From positions 3,655 through 27,969 of IMG/VR virus record IMGVR_UViG_3300030060_000715: a stretch of 24,315 bases of DNA; one strand, 5' to 3'. Positions 1-7,817 of this stretch are shown one piece after another. Below the pieces are notes generated by a model, which was given only the letters and a program-made list of their open reading frames with translations, was not told where the DNA came from and searched no databases. The number at the start of each line of letters is the position of its first letter. Within the stretch, counting starts at the first letter, position 1. Position numbers and translations under genes: made by a program. This stretch comes from a virus.

Positions 1-2
1 GT

Positions 3-2288
3 GGTTCAACTATTACTCCTTTAACTTTTGATATGTCTGATGCTGGTAAAGCTACATTTAGTGGTAATGTAATTGTATCTGGAGATCTTACAGTATCCGG
101 TGATGATATTACTATGGGTACAAACACTGCAGGTAATTTATTAGTTGCGGATGGTACAAACTTTAATTCAATTGCTGCAGGTAGTTTATCTGAAATATCT
201 ACAGTAGCATCAGACGATGTATTTATAGCAGTAGACACTTCAGGTGGTGGACTTAAAAAAATTACAAGATCAACTATTGTAGCAGGATTAGCTACATCAG
301 GTGCAATATCAAATTTAGTAGAAGATACATCACCTCAGTTAGGCGGTGATCTTGATACTAACTCTGCAAATATTTTAATTGACGATGCACACTTTATTGC
401 AGATGAAAACGGTAACGAACAAATTATATTTCAAACAACAAGTTCAGCAGTTAATCAATTTGATATAACAAACGCTGCAACAAGTGGTGCACCAAAACTG
501 TCAGCAACTGGTGGTGATTCTAATATTGATTTAGAAATTGAAGCAAAAGGAACAGGCCATGTAACTGTTAGAGGTAATACAAATGCAGGTGCTATCCAAT
601 TCAATTGTGAGTCTAACTCCCACGGCCAGATATTAAAATCTCAACCACACTCAGCAGCTGTTACAAACGTTATGTTATTACCAGATGGCGCTGACTCAAC
701 TTTAGTGTCTCTTGTTGCAACACAAACTTTAACAAATAAAACTTTAACAAGTCCAGTTATTAATTCACCTACAGGTGATTTTATAAAAATAGGAGGCACA
801 AGTTTTGCAAACAGTATAATAGTTGGTCATGCAAGTACTGGAACTTTAAATGATGCTAATAGAAATGTTGCTGTTGGGATTGAATCTTTAGATGCAGTTA
901 CATCAGGAGACGATAATACAGTTGTAGGTTATGGTGCAGGAACTAGTCTAACTACTGGTTCCACTAATACGGCTATTGGTAATATTTCAATGAAATATGG
1001 TACATCAGGTGGGAAAAACTCATCATTAGGTTATCAGGCTTTATTAAATGCTAATGGTGATGGTAATATTGGTTTAGGTTATCAATCTGGAAATAATATC
1101 ACATCAGGCTCTGGAAATGTCGTAATTGGAAATGCAGATGTTTCAAGTGCAACAGGAGACGATCAACTTTCAATATCTGATGGAGAAGATGGATCAGTTG
1201 TTTGGATAACAGGAGATAGTTCTGGTAATTTAGTTTTCCCTGCTGATGTTACATTAGGAGATGATTTACATTTAGATTCAGACGCAGCAGTTTTAAAATT
1301 TGGAGATGATGGTGAAATAACAATTACTCATGATGCTGATGTTGGATTAAAATTAAAACATACAGCAACCGCTGATGATAAACCAATTGTATTAACATTA
1401 CAAACTGGTGAAACAGACATGGCAGCAAATGATGTCATGGGTGCTATTAGATTCCAAGCTCCTGATGAAGGAACTGGAACAGATGCTATTTTAGTTGCTG
1501 CTGCAATTCAAGCAGTATCAGAAGGTGACTTTAGTTCATCTAGTAATGCTACAAAATTAGAATTTCATACAGGTGCTTCAGAAGCTGCATCTTCAAAAAT
1601 GACATTATCTTCTGCTGGATTATTAACAGTTACAGATGATATTGTATTTAAAGATGGTGGTACTATAGGTGTAACTTCAGCTACAGATGCTATGACAGTT
1701 TCTTCTGCTGGTATTGTAACATTTAAAGACGATATTTTAATTAAAGACGGAGGTACAATAGGTGTAGCTTCTGACGCAGATTCAATAACAATAGCATCAA
1801 ATGGTGCTGTAACATTTTCACAAACACCGGTATTTCCAGATGGAAGTTTAGCATTAGCAGATTTAGATATTGATGGTGGAACAGACATTGGTGCTGATTT
1901 AGTAGATGCTGATTTATTTATAGTAGATGATGGAGCAGGCGGAACTAACAGAAAAGTAGCAGCGTCTAGAATTAAAACTTATGTTGGTGGTGGTACATCA
2001 TGGCAAGCAGTTAAAACAGGAAACTTTACAGCTACAGCTGGTCAAGGTGTATTCTGTAATACAACAAGTGCAGCATTTACTTTAACATTACCTGCAGGAA
2101 GCATTGGTGATGAAGTTTCATTTATTGATTATGCAAGAACATTTGATACTAACAATTTAACAATTGCTGCTAATGGTTCAGAAAAAATTCATGGTTCTAC
2201 AGACGATTTAACAATTGCAACAGAGGGTGCAGCTAACACTTTAGTATTTACAGACTCTACTCAAGGTTGGTTATTGAAGAGTAAATAA
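3..2288 (+). CDS. Tail fibre / receptor-binding protein, 5' end missing
   Basis: The reading frame is open to the left edge, so the gene begins before the window; the first in-frame ATG (33) is probably internal. At least 761 residues are visible. They carry repetitive, Gly/Ser/Thr/Asp-rich beta sequence typical of marine phage tail fibres, including phrases such as EDTSPQLGGDLDTNS and TQTLTNKTLTSPVINSP. Nucleotides about 860-1150 encode repeats like NTAIGN and NSSLGYQAL, spaced by short turns, which resemble the left-handed beta-roll of YadA/Hep_Hag head domains. A 31-residue unit is then repeated in tandem (1635-1820). The C-terminus (about 2000-2285) looks like a compact beta domain ending in GWLLKSK. 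Expected role: trimeric host-binding fibre on the virion. It ends in TAATG, overlapping the next gene by one base. The family call rests on composition and motifs; which domain binds the receptor is unknown. Confidence 0.8.
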   Translation, partial: GSTITPLTFDMSDAGKATFSGNVIVSGDLTVSGDDITMGTNTAGNLLVADGTNFNSIAAGSLSEISTVASDDVFIAVDTSGGGLKKITRSTIVAGLATSGAISNLVEDTSPQLGGDLDTNSANILIDDAHFIADENGNEQIIFQTTSSAVNQFDITNAATSGAPKLSATGGDSNIDLEIEAKGTGHVTVRGNTNAGAIQFNCESNSHGQILKSQPHSAAVTNVMLLPDGADSTLVSLVATQTLTNKTLTSPVINSPTGDFIKIGGTSFANSIIVGHASTGTLNDANRNVAVGIESLDAVTSGDDNTVVGYGAGTSLTTGSTNTAIGNISMKYGTSGGKNSSLGYQALLNANGDGNIGLGYQSGNNITSGSGNVVIGNADVSSATGDDQLSISDGEDGSVVWITGDSSGNLVFPADVTLGDDLHLDSDAAVLKFGDDGEITITHDADVGLKLKHTATADDKPIVLTLQTGETDMAANDVMGAIRFQAPDEGTGTDAILVAAAIQAVSEGDFSSSSNATKLEFHTGASEAASSKMTLSSAGLLTVTDDIVFKDGGTIGVTSATDAMTVSSAGIVTFKDDILIKDGGTIGVASDADSITIASNGAVTFSQTPVFPDGSLALADLDIDGGTDIGADLVDADLFIVDDGAGGTNRKVAASRIKTYVGGGTSWQAVKTGNFTATAGQGVFCNTTSAAFTLTLPAGSIGDEVSFIDYARTFDTNNLTIAANGSEKIHGSTDDLTIATEGAANTLVFTDSTQGWLLKSK
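1635..1820 (+). repeat. Tandem 31-residue repeat inside the tail fibre
   Basis: Two adjacent 93-base units (1635-1727 and 1728-1820) encode DDIVFKDGGTIGVTSATDAM... and DDILIKDGGTIGVASDADSI..., each 31 residues with the same frame and a shared DGGTIGV core. Diverged copies of a beta repeat in the fibre shaft. Confidence 0.8.
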
Positions 2289-3292
2289 TGGCTAATTATA
2301 AAGGTATACATGGAGGCACTGTCCAAAACTTTGCAGGAGATCCTGGTAATGCTATTAATGGTCAAGTATGGTATGACAAAGCCGCAGCAGCATTTCAATA
2401 TGCAAAAGTTACTACAGCAGCAAGTTGGTCTACTGGAGGAAATTTAAATACTGCAAGAGGATATATTACAGGTTTTGGAAATCAAACAGCTACATTAGCG
2501 TCTGGAGGATATACAACCACTTCACTTGTAGTTAATGAATCATATAATGGATCTAGTTGGACTGAAGTTAATGATTTAAACACTTCTGCACAAGGTCGTG
2601 CAGGAGGTGGTTCATCAACATCTGCTGTAATTTGCGGTGGAAGACTTGGACCTCCAGGTTATACTGGTAATTCAGAAGAGTGGAATGGAACTTCTTGGTC
2701 AGAAGGAAATGATTTAAATGGAGCAAGAAATACTCACGCGGGCACGGGTGTTAGCAGTGATGCAGCTATAGTCACACAAGGATCAAATCCAGGATCATAT
2801 CCTCCAAGAGGACAAACAGGAGCAACAGAAGTTTACGATGGTTCTAGTTGGACAGAGGTAAATGATTTAAATACAATAAGAAGTAGTGGATCAACATCAG
2901 GTACAAGTACAGCTGCTTTAACAATTTCAGGTATACACCCCGGTCTTTCTCCGGTAACTAGAGCAGAGACTGAATCTTGGAATGGTACATCATGGACGGA
3001 AGTTAATGATATGAACAGTGGTAGATATAGCACTGCAGCTTTTGGAACAACAACAGCGACAATTGCAGGTGGAGGAAGCCCACCTGATACAGCAACAGAA
3101 ACAGAATCTTGGAATGGTACAAGTTGGACTGAAGTTAATGATTTAAATGTTGGTAGATATCGAGTAGGATATGGACCCACTGGAACATCTACTTCAGGAA
3201 TATGTATAGGTGGTAGAACCGATGCTTATGTGGCAAACGTAGAACATTGGTCAGGCGCTGGTACAACAGCTTTTACAGTTTCAACAACTTAA
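2288..3292 (+). CDS. Kelch-repeat tail protein A (six repeats)
   Basis: A 334-aa protein starting at the ATG of a TAATG overlap. Residues 1-30 form an N-terminal domain (YKGIHG...DPGNAINGQVWYD) shared with the two later paralogues, presumably the attachment part. The rest is six repeats of about 45-50 residues. Each has a hydrophobic strand ending in GG, a variable loop, then E-S/E-W/Y-NGTSW-E-VNDLN. A closing half-repeat, EHWSG, comes before a beta C-terminus (TTAFTVSTT). Hydrophobic-GG-aromatic-W spacing is the kelch signature, so a six-bladed beta-propeller is predicted, with the final half-repeat closing the ring against the first (SWSTGGNLN). Likely role: distal tail protein for receptor or glycan binding. 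No signal peptide or membrane segment is seen. The fold is inference; the repeats are directly visible. Confidence 0.75.
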   Translation: MANYKGIHGGTVQNFAGDPGNAINGQVWYDKAAAAFQYAKVTTAASWSTGGNLNTARGYITGFGNQTATLASGGYTTTSLVVNESYNGSSWTEVNDLNTSAQGRAGGGSSTSAVICGGRLGPPGYTGNSEEWNGTSWSEGNDLNGARNTHAGTGVSSDAAIVTQGSNPGSYPPRGQTGATEVYDGSSWTEVNDLNTIRSSGSTSGTSTAALTISGIHPGLSPVTRAETESWNGTSWTEVNDMNSGRYSTAAFGTTTATIAGGGSPPDTATETESWNGTSWTEVNDLNVGRYRVGYGPTGTSTSGICIGGRTDAYVANVEHWSGAGTTAFTVSTT

Positions 3293-3293
3293 T

Positions 3294-3300
3294 AAGGAGG
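3294..3300 (+). promoter_or_regulatory. Strong Shine-Dalgarno (AAGGAGG)
   Basis: AAGGAGG lies five bases before the ATG at 3306, right after the stop of kelch protein A. It is the longest anti-Shine-Dalgarno match I see in the window, suggesting high translation of the 105-aa gene. Confidence 0.75.
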
Positions 3301-3305
3301 AAACT

Positions 3306-3623
3306 ATGGCAAAAACATATCAATACTGCGTAGCAGAAAACTGGGGAAAAGGATTTATTGATCACGATGAATCTCATAGAATAACTTTTAAAAGTTATCC
3401 TGGTGATGTTTGGCAAATACCCGCATATAGTAAACATGGTAATCTTTGGATTGCTAAAGTTGCAGGTGCTGTTAAAACTAAAGATCAAGCTCAATCTATC
3501 GTTACTGATAAAGTAAATGGATATAAAACAGCTTGGGATAATGATAATGTTGATGGCGAATCATCTGATGAAAAAATTGAAAGATTAGGTGCAAGGCCAA
3601 CTGATATTACATTGGAGGAATAA
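3306..3623 (+). CDS. Conserved small phage protein of unknown function (105 aa)
   Basis: I cannot assign a function. The protein is soluble and mildly acidic towards the C-terminus, with many aromatic residues near the N-terminus (QYCVAENWGKGF, GDVWQIPAYSKHGNLWIAKV). This is followed by an alpha-helical stretch (TKDQAQSIVTDKVNGYKTAWDNDN) and a short tail ending ARPTDITLEE. It has no signal peptide or membrane segment. It has the best ribosome-binding site in the window and sits between two kelch-repeat paralogues. That context suggests a product needed in quantity together with the receptor-binding proteins, for example a small virion component or assembly factor, but this is inference from position only. 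Confidence 0.7.
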   Translation: MAKTYQYCVAENWGKGFIDHDESHRITFKSYPGDVWQIPAYSKHGNLWIAKVAGAVKTKDQAQSIVTDKVNGYKTAWDNDNVDGESSDEKIERLGARPTDITLEE

Positions 3624-3630
3624 AATTTAA

Positions 3631-5451
3631 ATGTCTGATTACAAAACCATTCATGGGACTACAATTAAAAACTATTCTACTGATCCCGATAATCCAATTG
3701 AAGGACAAGTGTGGTTTGATGAAACTGCCTATGCTTTGCAGTATCAAATACCTAATGTAACTGCAGCTGGAACCTGGAGAACTGGTGGAAACTTAAATCA
3801 AGCACGAAGATATCTTGGAGGAGCTGGAACACAAACAGCTGGCTTAGCTATTGGAGGTTATCAACCAGGTCAACCTAATTCAGGTAATTTAGCTCAAACA
3901 GAAGAATATAATGGTATTTCTTGGTCGGAGTCTGGTGATTTATCAACTGGTAGATATAATGCAAGTGGTATTGGAACACAAACAGCTGCTTTAGCGGCTG
4001 GAGGTCATCCACCTTATTATAATAATACTGAAGAATACAATGGAAGTAGCTGGACTGCAGGAGGAGATTTAAACACTGGAAGAATGGGCCACGCAGGTAA
4101 TTTTGGAAGTCAAACAGCAGGAATAATGGCTGGAGGTTTTGTACCTCCAGGTGAAACTGGAACAGATATAGTAGAATCTTATAATGGATCTGCTTGGACA
4201 GAAGTTAATGATTTAAATGCAGCTAGAGGATATGCTGGAGGATCTAATCAATCTCCATCAACAGATGGTGTAATTTTTGGAGGAGGTACAGCACCAATGA
4301 ATGGTAATCTAAAAAATGAAACAGAAACTTGGAATGGAACTTCATGGACAGAAGTTGCTAATTTAAATTCAGGTAGATGGTCTCTTGGAGGAGGTGGAAC
4401 TAGTTCGACATCTGCTGTAGGTTTTGGTGGAGCTCCTTATTCTGGAAAAACAGAACAATGGAATGGGACTGCATGGTCAGAACAAAATGATTTAGCGGCA
4501 GGAAGAAATTATTTATCAGGATGTGGAACAACAAGTGCAGCTTTAGCTTTTGCAGGTGAACCTGGTCCTGGAGCAAGTCCTACAACATCAACAGAAGAAT
4601 GGACTACTGACGTACCAATTGGTGCTTGGGCTACTGGCACTGCTATGAACACAGGAAGAAGAACTTTAGGAGGAGATGGAACTTATCTATCTGCTTTAGC
4701 TTTTGGTGGAGAAGTAGCACCACCAGCGCCTTCTCATAAAGATGAAACAGAGTCATGGAATGGATCAAGTTGGACAGAATTAAATAATTTAAATACTGCT
4801 AGAAAATTAATGGCTAGTGCAGGTGGCCCTGCATCCGCTACAGCTGCATTATGTGTTGGAGGAGAAGCTCCTATTACAGCTAGTAATGAATCTTGGAATG
4901 GATCAGCGTGGACTGAAGTAGGAGATTTAAATAGTGCTAGAAGTCAATTTTCAGGTGCAGGAACAACAAGTGCAGCAATAGCATTTGGTGGAGAAGCCCC
5001 TGGTGGTGTTACAGCAATTAATGAATCTTGGAATGGATCGGCATGGACTGAAGTAGGAGATTTAAACACAGCAAGACAAGCTCATGCAGGTGCAGGAATT
5101 GTGTCTACTGCTGTATTAGCTTTTGCAGGAGCTCCATCCGTAGCAAAAACAGAATCTTGGAATGGATCAGCTTGGTCTGAATTAAATGATATTAATACAT
5201 CTAGAAGTTTTTTTTCTGGAGCAGGAGTACCAACTGGAGCTTTAGCTATGGGACAACCAGCTATAACAGAAGATTGGAATGGAACAAGTTGGGTAGAAGT
5301 TGCAGATTTAAACACAGGAAGAGATGGAATGGCTGGCGCTGGAGCAACGAGCACCAACGCTATAATTTTTGGCGGTGCTCAACCTGGACAAACAACAGTT
5401 GAAGACTGGAGCGGTACAAGCGTTGTAAATAAAACTTTAAATACGAGTTAA
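3631..5451 (+). CDS. Kelch-repeat tail protein B (double propeller, twelve repeats)
   Basis: A 606-aa protein, nearly twice the length of its neighbours A and C. The N-terminus (YKTIHGTTIKNYSTDPDNPIEGQVWFD) matches the shared anchor domain. A first set of six repeats follows, beginning TWRTGGNLN and including EEYNGISW, EEYNGSSW, ESYNGSAW, ETWNGTSW and EQWNGTAW. It ends in the half-repeat EEWTT near residue 325. A second set starts at once with AWATGTAMN and again has five further repeats (ESWNGSSW, ESWNGSAW twice, ESWNGSAWSE, EDWNGTSW). It ends in the closing half-repeat EDWSG. The simplest reading is a fused duplication of one six-bladed propeller. GGAGG at 3614-3618 is a possible ribosome site, though 12 bases from the ATG is long. 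Likely role: virion receptor-binding protein. Confidence 0.75.
   Translation: MSDYKTIHGTTIKNYSTDPDNPIEGQVWFDETAYALQYQIPNVTAAGTWRTGGNLNQARRYLGGAGTQTAGLAIGGYQPGQPNSGNLAQTEEYNGISWSESGDLSTGRYNASGIGTQTAALAAGGHPPYYNNTEEYNGSSWTAGGDLNTGRMGHAGNFGSQTAGIMAGGFVPPGETGTDIVESYNGSAWTEVNDLNAARGYAGGSNQSPSTDGVIFGGGTAPMNGNLKNETETWNGTSWTEVANLNSGRWSLGGGGTSSTSAVGFGGAPYSGKTEQWNGTAWSEQNDLAAGRNYLSGCGTTSAALAFAGEPGPGASPTTSTEEWTTDVPIGAWATGTAMNTGRRTLGGDGTYLSALAFGGEVAPPAPSHKDETESWNGSSWTELNNLNTARKLMASAGGPASATAALCVGGEAPITASNESWNGSAWTEVGDLNSARSQFSGAGTTSAAIAFGGEAPGGVTAINESWNGSAWTEVGDLNTARQAHAGAGIVSTAVLAFAGAPSVAKTESWNGSAWSELNDINTSRSFFSGAGVPTGALAMGQPAITEDWNGTSWVEVADLNTGRDGMAGAGATSTNAIIFGGAQPGQTTVEDWSGTSVVNKTLNTS
4885..5066 (+). 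repeat. Near-identical kelch repeat DNA in protein B
   Basis: Bases 4885-4931 and 5020-5066 are two 47-base segments that differ at only two positions and lie 135 bases (45 codons) apart in the same frame. This is a recently copied or homogenised pair within the repeat array, and a likely substrate for recombination. Confidence 0.75.
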
Positions 5452-5452
5452 T

Positions 5453-6442
5453 ATGGCAGAATACAAAGACATACACGGAACTAATATTGAAACTGTAACA
5501 TCAGATCCATCAAATCCTATTGTTGGACAAATGTGGTATAATTCAACTTCTAGAACATTAAAAGGTTTTATACTTTCAGCTGCTTCTTGGGCAAGCGGTG
5601 GAAACTTTAATGCTGATGGTCACTTTCAAGCTGGAGGAGCTGGAATACAAACAGCTGGTTTAATTACTGGTGGAGGAAGCACGTGGCCTGGAGTAGGATT
5701 AATTGCTGATACAGAAACTTATAACGGAAGTTCTTGGACTGAAGTAAATAATTTAAATTCATCTAAAAGAAATATGAGTGGTTTAGGTTTAACAACTGCA
5801 GCTTTAATATGTGGGGGAGGACCACCTGCTAAAGTAGATACAGAAACATGGAACGGTACTAGTTGGACTGAAGTAAATAATTTAAATACTGCTAAAGATA
5901 ATAATCCTGGAGTAACTGGAATTTTAACAGCGGGAATAGCTTTTGCTGGTGAAGGATCACCAGGTGCAAAAATTACAAATGCAGAAACATTTAATGGAAC
6001 TAGTTGGACTGAAACTGGAGATTTAAATACTGGAAGACACTCTTTAGGAGCGGCAGGCACATACACTGCTTGTTTAGGTTTTGGAGGCGCTGCAGATTCA
6101 CCAGCGGACGGTGGTGAAGTAGAATCTTGGAATGGAACTAGTTGGACTGAAATTGCTGATTTAAATACTAATGGTAGAGAAGGTGTAGCTGGTTTTGGAT
6201 CACAAACATCTGCTTTAGCTTCTGGTGGAAGCACGGTTAATGTTGAATTATGGAATGGTTCTTCGTGGTCAGAACAAAATAATTTACCTGCAGTTTTATC
6301 TAATATGGGTCCAGCACAAAACAGTCCGGGATCACTTGGTATGGTGGCAGGTGGTTTTTATGGTCCTGGTATTAATGTTGTTCAAACTACTTATGAATGG
6401 ACTGGTGAAGTACAGTCAACAGTAACTTTTGACGTATCTTAA
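5453..6442 (+). CDS. Kelch-repeat tail protein C (six repeats)
   Basis: A 329-aa paralogue of A and B that begins two bases after B ends. The N-terminus (YKDIHGTNIETVTSDPSNPIVGQMWYN) is the shared anchor domain. Six repeats follow: SWASGGNFN, then ETYNGSSW, ETWNGTSW, ETFNGTSW, ESWNGTSW and ELWNGSSW, each preceded by a hydrophobic-GG strand. The closing half-repeat YEWTG leads into a beta C-terminus, TVTFDVS. Like A, it fits one six-bladed kelch-type propeller. It is the last gene of the receptor-binding module; a promoter-like sequence and a new gene set follow. Predicted to be a tail-tip or adhesin-like virion protein. Its ligand cannot be read from the sequence. Confidence 0.75.
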   Translation: MAEYKDIHGTNIETVTSDPSNPIVGQMWYNSTSRTLKGFILSAASWASGGNFNADGHFQAGGAGIQTAGLITGGGSTWPGVGLIADTETYNGSSWTEVNNLNSSKRNMSGLGLTTAALICGGGPPAKVDTETWNGTSWTEVNNLNTAKDNNPGVTGILTAGIAFAGEGSPGAKITNAETFNGTSWTETGDLNTGRHSLGAAGTYTACLGFGGAADSPADGGEVESWNGTSWTEIADLNTNGREGVAGFGSQTSALASGGSTVNVELWNGSSWSEQNNLPAVLSNMGPAQNSPGSLGMVAGGFYGPGINVVQTTYEWTGEVQSTVTFDVS

Positions 6443-6445
6443 TAC

Positions 6446-6474
6446 TTTACAAGTGTTTTTAAAAAGTATATATT
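6446..6474 (+). promoter_or_regulatory. Sigma70-like promoter before the oxygenase cluster
   Basis: TTTACA (6446-6451), a 17-base spacer and TATATT (6469-6474) match the sigma70 consensus at 10 of 12 positions with optimal spacing. Predicted transcription start is about 6481, just before the start codon at 6494. AT-rich sequence makes chance matches common, so this is a candidate only. It is placed in one of the few non-coding gaps of the late region. Confidence 0.4.
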
Positions 6475-6493
6475 AACAAAAATGGAGAAAGAC

Positions 6494-7171
6494 ATGAAAA
6501 AAGATATTAAAGATCTTATACAAAAAGAAGAGAATAACTTAAACAATTTGTTAGAGCCAACAGATCTATCCGATTTTAAAAGTATGGTAGACGAGCTTCG
6601 AGATACATGGACCAAGAAACAAATGTTTAGAACAGAAACTGAAGCAAGGTTTTCTGTATTACAAGACAATCGTTATCCAACTAAAGCTGCAAAGTATTGG
6701 CAGTGTGTTAGAGAACAATCAAGTTATTTAGACAATCTTATGGCTTTGTCTTTTGATTATAGAAGAAATGATGCAAAAATTAAATGGTTAGAAAAAAAAT
6801 TAGATACAGAAAAAGATGAATATAAGTTAAGTAAATATGAAATAGATTTAGATGAGTGTCGTTTTGGTAAAGCTTCCATGGAAAAAGTTGCAAGACATAG
6901 AATGCGTGAAATTAAAATGTGGTCTAAATTAAAAAAAGAATTTAATGATGGATCATTTAATGATCAAGATGTTAATCAACACCAATTAGAATCATATGGT
7001 TTAATGTACGCTGGAAAATCAAGAGCAATAAATGATCATACTTCAGAAGCAGAAAGATTTAATATTTTAGGACAACTTCAATCTTTACAAAGAATTAAAA
7101 AATCAGGTGAACTAGAAAATAAAACTGAAAAAAAAGAAGAACTTCCAAAATATGGAAAGCCAAACTCTTAA
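6494..7171 (+). CDS. Conserved helical phage protein (225 aa)
   Basis: A charged, mostly alpha-helical protein with coiled-coil character. It contains FRTETEARFSVL, the stretch YPTKAAKYWQCVREQ, and LSFDYRRNDAKIKWLEKKLDTE, followed by EIDLDECRFGKASME, REIKMWSKLKKEF and a C-terminal Lys/Glu tail. I recognise this as a type of conserved hypothetical protein common in marine podovirus-like genomes, but know no function. An ATG at 6482 is in frame, but GGAG at 6484-6487 lies six bases before the ATG at 6494, so I choose the latter. The 3' end overlaps the next gene by 20 bases. No membrane segment is seen. Position between tail genes and the oxygenases suggests a late or structural-associated role. 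Confidence 0.7.
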   Translation: MKKDIKDLIQKEENNLNNLLEPTDLSDFKSMVDELRDTWTKKQMFRTETEARFSVLQDNRYPTKAAKYWQCVREQSSYLDNLMALSFDYRRNDAKIKWLEKKLDTEKDEYKLSKYEIDLDECRFGKASMEKVARHRMREIKMWSKLKKEFNDGSFNDQDVNQHQLESYGLMYAGKSRAINDHTSEAERFNILGQLQSLQRIKKSGELENKTEKKEELPKYGKPNS

Positions 7172-7817
7172 ATTTGATTTTGTATTCTTAGGTCAATGTG
7201 TTTTAAAATACCAAGTTCCTTTGGATATTTTTACTACAATAAATTCATTATATGAAAGTAATATTAATAATCTACATTCAGCTAATAAACAATTAGTTGG
7301 CAAAATAGAAAATGAACATTCTTTATTTTATAGTGGAAAAGATGAATCTAAAATTAAAAGACATAATGTGTTACCTTTAAATATTACAGATTATTTTATG
7401 TCCGTTTTTAAACACTATTTAACATTTAATAAAATTAAAGATTATGATTTACATTTAAATTCTATTTGGGTTAATGAAATGAAAAAGCACGAGTATAATC
7501 CTACACATGTTCATAGAGGTATGTTATTTACAGGTTTATCTAGTGTAATGATTTTAAAATTACCCTCAACATATGGTAAAGAATATTCAGCGTCTAATAT
7601 ACCACAGAATGGTAGACTACAAATATTAGGAGCTGCGAATGGTCAGTTTGCAAAAATAGATTATCAACCACCAATGAACCTTAGAGATTTTTATGTTTTT
7701 CCATATGATATGAGGCATTGTGTTTATCCTTTTAATGGAACCGATGAAATTAGAAGAACACTTGCTGCAAATTGTGATGTTCAATTTGATCCAATACAAA
7801 ATAGAGGTGCCGCATGA
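7152..7817 (+). CDS. 2OG-Fe(II) oxygenase-like protein 1 (HxH type)
   Basis: A 221-aa protein with the layout of a double-stranded beta-helix 2-oxoglutarate/Fe(II) oxygenase. The core is SIWVNEMKKHEYNPTHVHRG (about residues 104-123), with H119-x-H121 as candidate metal ligands. A beta core follows (SSVMILKLP), then FYVFPYDMRHCVYPF with distal H189, and R201/R202 in IRRTLAANCDV as candidate 2-oxoglutarate anchor. The same arrangement is seen in the oxygenase at 8398, so the two are probably related (PF13759-like). It is more diverged than that protein, so loss of activity is possible. Substrate unknown. It overlaps the preceding gene by 20 bases and the next by four, so co-translation is likely. 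Confidence 0.6.
   Translation: MESQTLKFDFVFLGQCVLKYQVPLDIFTTINSLYESNINNLHSANKQLVGKIENEHSLFYSGKDESKIKRHNVLPLNITDYFMSVFKHYLTFNKIKDYDLHLNSIWVNEMKKHEYNPTHVHRGMLFTGLSSVMILKLPSTYGKEYSASNIPQNGRLQILGAANGQFAKIDYQPPMNLRDFYVFPYDMRHCVYPFNGTDEIRRTLAANCDVQFDPIQNRGAA

Noticed and set aside
1565-6234. Minus-strand open frames of 91-171 codons opposite the fibre and kelch genes
   Set aside because: They mirror the repetitive, stop-poor codons of the plus-strand genes (e.g. repeated SVQLVPFQDS from the kelch repeat). They have no ribosome sites, and clear coding lies opposite.
2288-6442. Diversity-generating retroelement acting on the kelch genes
   Set aside because: No reverse transcriptase and no template/variable repeat pair is visible in the window. 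The repeats look like ordinary duplication.
6443-6468. Intrinsic terminator after kelch protein C (TACTTT ... AAAGTA)
   Set aside because: The stem is six A/T-rich pairs with a long loop and no following T-run. It is too weak to support.
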